Assembly (NCBI GenBank): GCA_013695395.1
Contig: JACDAP010000580.1
Span: 1 to 9,803, forward strand
Length of the DNA: 9,803 bases
Source: Solirubrobacterales bacterium
GTDB lineage: Bacteria > Actinomycetota > Thermoleophilia > Solirubrobacterales > Solirubrobacteraceae
Direction of reading: 5' to 3'
The position numbers and the translations under genes are program-made. Under the pieces are notes generated by a model. The model searched no databases. It had not been told where the DNA came from and saw nothing but the letters and a program-made list of their open reading frames with translations. Below are positions 7,023 to 9,803 of the stretch, piece by piece. Position 1 is the stretch's first letter. Each line of letters begins with the position of its first letter.

Positions 7023-8360
7023 TCAGAGGACCGGCAGGTACCGATCGAGCTCCCACTGCGTGACCTGGACCCGGTAGTCCTCCCACTCCTGCCGCTTGAT
7101 CTCGACGTACCGGTTGAACATGTGCTCGCCGAACGTGCGCAGGACGAGCTCGGACTCGGCGGTCAGCTCGATCGCCTCACCGAGCGTCTCGGGCAGCTGC
7201 TCGATGCCCAGGCGCCGCCGGTCGTCCGGGGCGAGGTGGTAGAGGTTCTTCTCCATCGGCTCGGGCAGCTCGTACCCCTTCTCGATCCCCTCCAGCCCGG
7301 CCTGCAGAAGCGCGGCGAACGTCAGGTACGGGTTGCAGGCCGGGTCGGGGCAGCGGAGCTCCATGTGGGTCATCTGCTCCTGACCGGTGTGGTGGAGCGG
7401 CACGCGCACGAGAGCGGAGCGGTTGCGGCGGCTCCACGCGACGTAGACCGGTGCCTCGTACCCGGGCACGAGACGCTTGTAGGAGTTCACCCACTGGGCG
7501 AAGATCGAGGAGAGCTCACGGGCGTGGCGCAACTGACCGGCGATGAACGCCTTGCCCACGTCTGAGAGGTGGTACGGGTCGTCGGCGTCGAAGAACGCGT
7601 TCTCCCCGCCCTTGGTGAGGCTCATGTTCGTGTGCATCCCCGAGCCGTTCTCACCGAACAGGGGCTTCGGCATGAACGTCGCGTGCCACCCGAACTTCAT
7701 CGCGAGCTCCTTGACGGTGATCCGCTGCGTCATCACGTCGTCTGCCGCCTTGAGCGCGGGCGCGGGGCGCAGATCGATCTCGTGCTGCGAGGGCCCCGAC
7801 TCATGGTGGGAGGAGGCGACGTGGATGCCGAGCTGCTCGAGCGCCAGAACCGTCTCTCGGCGCACGTCCGAGCCGGCGTCGAGCGTGGTGAGGTCGAAGT
7901 AGCCACCACGGTCGAGCACCTCGGTCCCCGCCGCGTCCTTGAACAGGAAGTACTCGAGCTCGGGCGCGACGTTGAACGCCTCGAAGCCCATCTGCTCCGC
8001 GCGGCTGATCGCGGTGCGCAGGACGTGCCGCGGGTCGCCCTCGTAGGGCGTGTTCTCGGGGGTGCGGATGTCGCAGAACACGCGAGCGACTCCCTGCTCC
8101 TCCGGCCGCCACGGCAACACGGCGAAGGTGGTCGGGTCCGGCTGGGCGATCATGTCGGACTCCTCGATGGCGTTGAAGCCGGTGATCGAGGAGCCGTCGA
8201 AGCCGAGCCCGTTAGCGAAGGCTTGGTCGAGCTCGTCGGTGTTGACCGAGAACGACTTGAGCTGGCCCAGGATGTCCGTGAACCAGAACCGCACGAAGCG
8301 GATGTCGCGCTCCTCGACGAGGGCTCTGACGTCCTCGGGGGTCTGGGGCTGCTCGCTCAT
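7023..8360 (-). CDS. glnA: Type I glutamine synthetase (GSI-alpha-like)
   Basis: A 445-residue enzyme forming glutamine from glutamate, ammonia and ATP, expected as a cytosolic dodecamer. Seen: the N-terminal VRFWFTDILGQLKSFSV, signature GFDGSSITGF (53-62) followed by IEESDM, metal and glutamate ligands in PELEYF (Glu134, Glu136), the SHHESGPSQHEID block (184-196), ATP signature KPLFGENGSGMHTNMS (232-247), the flap VPGYEAP (Glu302), NRSALVRVP (313-321) and ELRCPDPACNPYL (334-346). The length matches the 444-residue B. subtilis enzyme, and the insertion that marks the adenylylated GSI-beta class seems absent, so I place it in GSI-alpha. NLYHL at 372-376 holds a Tyr where GSI-beta has its adenylylation site, but that alone does not show modification. 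AGGG sits 8 nt before the ATG and supports the start. No clear GlnR-type box is visible in the 42 nt upstream. It may be co-transcribed with the HxlR gene. Confidence 0.96.
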   Translation of the reverse strand: MSEQPQTPEDVRALVEERDIRFVRFWFTDILGQLKSFSVNTDELDQAFANGLGFDGSSITGFNAIEESDMIAQPDPTTFAVLPWRPEEQGVARVFCDIRTPENTPYEGDPRHVLRTAISRAEQMGFEAFNVAPELEYFLFKDAAGTEVLDRGGYFDLTTLDAGSDVRRETVLALEQLGIHVASSHHESGPSQHEIDLRPAPALKAADDVMTQRITVKELAMKFGWHATFMPKPLFGENGSGMHTNMSLTKGGENAFFDADDPYHLSDVGKAFIAGQLRHARELSSIFAQWVNSYKRLVPGYEAPVYVAWSRRNRSALVRVPLHHTGQEQMTHMELRCPDPACNPYLTFAALLQAGLEGIEKGYELPEPMEKNLYHLAPDDRRRLGIEQLPETLGEAIELTAESELVLRTFGEHMFNRYVEIKRQEWEDYRVQVTQWELDRYLPVL

Positions 8361-8402
8361 TCGCGGGACCCTAGTGAACCGCGCATCGCCCCGAAGTCGA
8401 AC

Positions 8403-8789
8403 TCAGCCGGACGGGCGGTCGGGGTCCTGAGTGGCCGTACAGCTGTCGCCGAGCCAGCGGCGCGCCCAGGTGGCGAGCTCGGCGAGGGCGGGAGCGAGGC
8501 TGCGGCCCATCGGGGTGAGCGCGTAGTCGACGCGCACCGGTGCCTCCACGGTCGCTTCGCGGGCCAGCAGGCCGCGAGCCTCGAGCTCCTTGACCCGCTC
8601 GGAGAGCAGACGATCAGACAGTTGGGGGACGGACGCCGCGATCTCGGAGAACCGCAGCGGCCGGTCCGCGTCCATCAGGACGGCCAGGATCGCACCGGTC
8701 CACCGGCGGCCGATCAGCTCGATCGCATCGTGGTAGTACGGGCAGCAGCCGCTACGTGCCTGCGCCGGTGTGGTCTGGTCGGTCGCCAT
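8403..8789 (-). CDS. HxlR-family winged-helix transcriptional regulator
   Basis: A 128-residue DNA-binding protein, expected to act as a dimer. Seen: CCPYYHDAIELIGRRWTG (15-32), the typical HxlR opening; RFSEIAASVPQLSDRLLSERV (46-66), the helix-turn-helix; then KELEARGLL and VRVDYALTPMGRSL (86-99), the wing with its Leu-Thr-Pro turn. The frame stays open to 8918, but that longer form would overlap the 3' end of the preceding gene and adds only Arg/Ala-rich sequence. The ATG at 8789 puts the conserved Cys-Pro segment at the usual distance from the N-terminus. Cys15-Cys16 match the place where some HxlR proteins (HypR, QorR) carry a redox-sensing Cys; a third Cys is at 117. Its likely target is the upstream CMD gene or itself, which is inference from adjacency. 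No strong Shine-Dalgarno sequence is seen; a dyad lies immediately before the start. Confidence 0.92.
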   Translation of the reverse strand: MATDQTTPAQARSGCCPYYHDAIELIGRRWTGAILAVLMDADRPLRFSEIAASVPQLSDRLLSERVKELEARGLLAREATVEAPVRVDYALTPMGRSLAPALAELATWARRWLGDSCTATQDPDRPSG

Positions 8790-8793
8790 GGTC

Positions 8794-8817
8794 GTCGCCG
8801 TCAAGCGTAGCGGCGAC
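8794..8817 (-). promoter_or_regulatory. Inverted repeat directly upstream of the HxlR start
   Basis: GTCGCCG and CGGCGAC form a perfect 7-bp inverted repeat around a 10-nt centre, ending 4 nt before the regulator's ATG. Possible roles are an autoregulatory operator or an RNA hairpin limiting translation initiation. A second small hairpin, GCCCG-GAA-CGGGC (8820-8832), lies next to it and may mark the 3' end of the CMD message. Short GC-rich repeats arise easily by chance at this base composition. Confidence 0.3.
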
Positions 8818-8862
8818 CGGCCCGGAACGGGCGCGTTCGCGCTCGCTCCCGGCGCGGTGCCC

Positions 8863-9426
8863 TCACGCCGCGCGCAGCGTGCGAGCCTCTTCGATCGACC
8901 CGTCGACCGGGACCTCACCGGCCACGTTGACGACCGCGGTGAACGCCTCTATCGAGCTGAAGGCGATCGCCTCGAGCAGCTGCTCGTCGCTCCAGCCGGC
9001 CTCGCGCGCCTCCTCGTGGAGGTGCTGCGGGGCACGGCCGTGCTCGGTCACCAGCGGCTTGAGGTAGGCGAGCAGAGCGTGGTGCCGCGGGTCGTCTGAG
9101 GCCCACGCCCGGGCGGCGCGGATCTCGTCGACGCCCACACCAGCACCGCGCGCGGTCCGTGTGTGGAGCGCGACGCCCGGAGCGGAGCGGTAATGGGTGG
9201 CGACCGCCAGTGAGATCCGCTCGAGGGTCGCCGGGGTGAGGGCGCCGTGGCGCAGCTCGGAGCGGAAACGCGCGTAGGCGCGCAGCACCGCTGGGGAACC
9301 GGCGATCACGCCGAGGAAGTTCGGGAGCTGGCCGGCCGTGGAGAGCGCTCCCTTGAGGATCGGCAGGGACCCTTCGGGCGCCGTGAGGTCATCGTGGATC
9401 TGGAAGCGGCTGCTGGCGGTCTTCAT
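8863..9426 (-). CDS. Carboxymuconolactone decarboxylase/AhpD-fold protein lacking the CxxC motif
   Basis: A 187-residue all-helical protein of the CMD/AhpD-like superfamily, usually small homo-oligomers. Seen: the PNFLGVIAGSPAVLRAY segment (35-51) typical of the peroxidase-related subgroup, then LERISLAVATHY (68-79) leading into SAPGVALHTRTARGAGV (81-97) and a C-terminal helix WSDEQLLEAIAFSSIEAFTA (145-164). The superfamily core is E-x(n)-CxxC-xxx-H. Here Glu69 and His88 are kept, but the two Cys positions hold Ser81 and Gly84, so thiol peroxidase chemistry like that of AhpD is unlikely. The protein contains no Cys at all. Function unknown; a decarboxylase, isomerase-like or binding role is possible. 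GAGGG lies 3 nt before the ATG, a short but usable Shine-Dalgarno spacing. The HxlR regulator follows by 73 nt on the same strand, and an operator-like array lies upstream. Confidence 0.88.
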   Translation of the reverse strand: MKTASSRFQIHDDLTAPEGSLPILKGALSTAGQLPNFLGVIAGSPAVLRAYARFRSELRHGALTPATLERISLAVATHYRSAPGVALHTRTARGAGVGVDEIRAARAWASDDPRHHALLAYLKPLVTEHGRAPQHLHEEAREAGWSDEQLLEAIAFSSIEAFTAVVNVAGEVPVDGSIEEARTLRAA

Positions 9427-9437
9427 CGGCCCTCGCT

Positions 9438-9469
9438 GTAAACGATCGAATGCTCTTACGATCGGTAAG
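9438..9469 (-). promoter_or_regulatory. Operator-like repeat array upstream of the CMD gene
   Basis: Two ACGATCG copies (9442-9448 and 9458-9464) start 16 nt apart, and the second sits inside a perfect dyad CTTAC-GATCG-GTAAG (9455-9469). A further GTAA half-site is at 9438-9441. This is the most AT-rich patch in the region. It ends 11 nt before the CMD start codon, where a repressor would block transcription. The dyad resembles in size and layout the short TTAC/GTAA-type sites that I remember for HxlR (DUF24) regulators. The repeats are seen; binding by the neighbouring HxlR protein is inferred. Confidence 0.45.
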
Positions 9470-9474
9470 CCTAG

Positions 9475-9492
9475 GCGCCCGGCGGGTGGCGC
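9475..9492 (-). terminator. Possible hairpin downstream of the small membrane protein gene
   Basis: GCGCC and GGCGC form a 5-bp stem around an 8-nt loop, about 40 nt past the stop of the rightmost gene and just before the operator-like array. No T-run follows on the - strand. Weak support by position only; a chance GC hairpin is equally likely. Confidence 0.18.
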
Positions 9493-9531
9493 GCAAGGGA
9501 CCGCCGCAGTGACGGCACCTGGGCCGGTTCG

Positions 9532-9803
9532 TCAGAGCGCCGAGACGAGCGGCAGCGCGATCGCGCCGGCGGATCCGCTCGTGAAGGCGATGAGGACGAG
9601 CACGATCCCCAGGAGCACGGCCCACATGGCGATGCGGTCCGGATTGCCGCCGAACCGCTCCGAGAACGCCTTCGGCGGCCGAGCGGGGCGCTCGACCTCC
9701 CGCAGGCGCGCAGGGGCGACACTCGTCGCGGTGGCCGCGCGCTTGGGTGCCGCCATCCGGGCCGCGGTTGCGGCCGAGGCCGCTGCCAGGCTCGATCCGA
9801 GCG
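9532..9803 (-). CDS. Small single-pass membrane protein, possibly 5' partial
   Basis: From the ATG at 9756 this reads as 74 residues, but the frame stays open upstream to the window edge with Ala-rich sequence (about 15 more codons). The true start may therefore lie outside, and no Shine-Dalgarno sequence supports the internal ATG. Seen: a basic Ala/Pro/Arg-rich N-terminal part, FSERFGGNPDRIAMW (31-45), a hydrophobic helix at about 42-58 (IAMWAVLLGIVLVLIAF), and a short Gly/Ala/Leu tail ending LVSAL. NPDRIAMWAVLLG resembles N-terminal membrane anchors I associate with Thermoleophilia proteins, but here the protein stops soon after. Topology is probably N-terminus inside with a single helix. 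Function unknown. It lies 105 nt upstream of the CMD gene on the same strand, with an operator-like array between them, so co-regulation is uncertain. Confidence 0.6.
   Translation of the reverse strand, partial: LGSSLAAASAATAARMAAPKRAATATSVAPARLREVERPARPPKAFSERFGGNPDRIAMWAVLLGIVLVLIAFTSGSAGAIALPLVSAL

Noticed and set aside
7243..7257. NLYHL Tyr in glutamine synthetase as an adenylylation site
   Set aside because: B. subtilis GSI-alpha, which is not adenylylated, also has Tyr here, and the GSI-beta insertion appears absent; no adenylyltransferase gene is in the window.
8790..8918. N-terminal extension of the HxlR protein to an ATG at 8918
   Set aside because: It would overlap the end of the CMD gene by 56 nt and adds only Arg/Ala/Pro-rich sequence unlike the family.

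Overview
The window is very GC-rich chromosomal DNA with strong third-position GC bias and weak or missing Shine-Dalgarno sequences. It carries GSI-type glutamine synthetase, MMPL and TAP-like hydrolase genes. Together these suggest a high-GC actinobacterium. The style of the proteins, especially the NPDRIAMWAVLLG membrane tail of the last gene and the DUF255 variant, recalls Thermoleophilia (Solirubrobacterales). That placement is from memory of such genomes and was not computed. I see no insertion sequence, phage gene, CRISPR array, rRNA or tRNA, so this looks like an ordinary housekeeping and metabolic stretch.

Left part, + strand (1-6082). A 5'-truncated secreted-type alpha/beta hydrolase (TAP/proline iminopeptidase-like) has a complete Ser-Asp-His triad and an extra C-terminal domain of about 160 residues that I cannot assign. 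Its stop lies 9 nt before a DUF255/thioredoxin-fold protein (YyaL/SPATA20 family), so the two are probably co-transcribed. After a 95-nt gap comes a complete 741-residue MMPL/RND transporter with both Asp-Tyr proton-relay pairs. It probably has its own promoter.

Right part, - strand (6126-9803). Read in transcription order from the right edge, the genes are: a small membrane-anchored protein, possibly starting outside the window; a carboxymuconolactone decarboxylase/AhpD-fold protein that has lost the CxxC motif; an HxlR-type winged-helix regulator with a Cys-Cys pair near its N-terminus; a glutamine synthetase of the short GSI-alpha type; and an aldo/keto reductase with an intact tetrad. The CMD, HxlR, glnA and AKR genes are separated by only 42-73 nt and could be read as one unit. 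The AKR converges on the MMPL gene across a 43-nt gap.

The most interesting spots are small. One is an operator-like array of ACGATCG direct repeats and a TTAC/GTAA dyad upstream of the CMD gene. Others are a dyad directly in front of the HxlR start, the pairing of a cysteine-less AhpD-fold protein with a possibly thiol-sensing regulator, and an Ala at the glutamine synthetase position that I align with B. subtilis Arg62. I do not see a convincing new multi-gene system.
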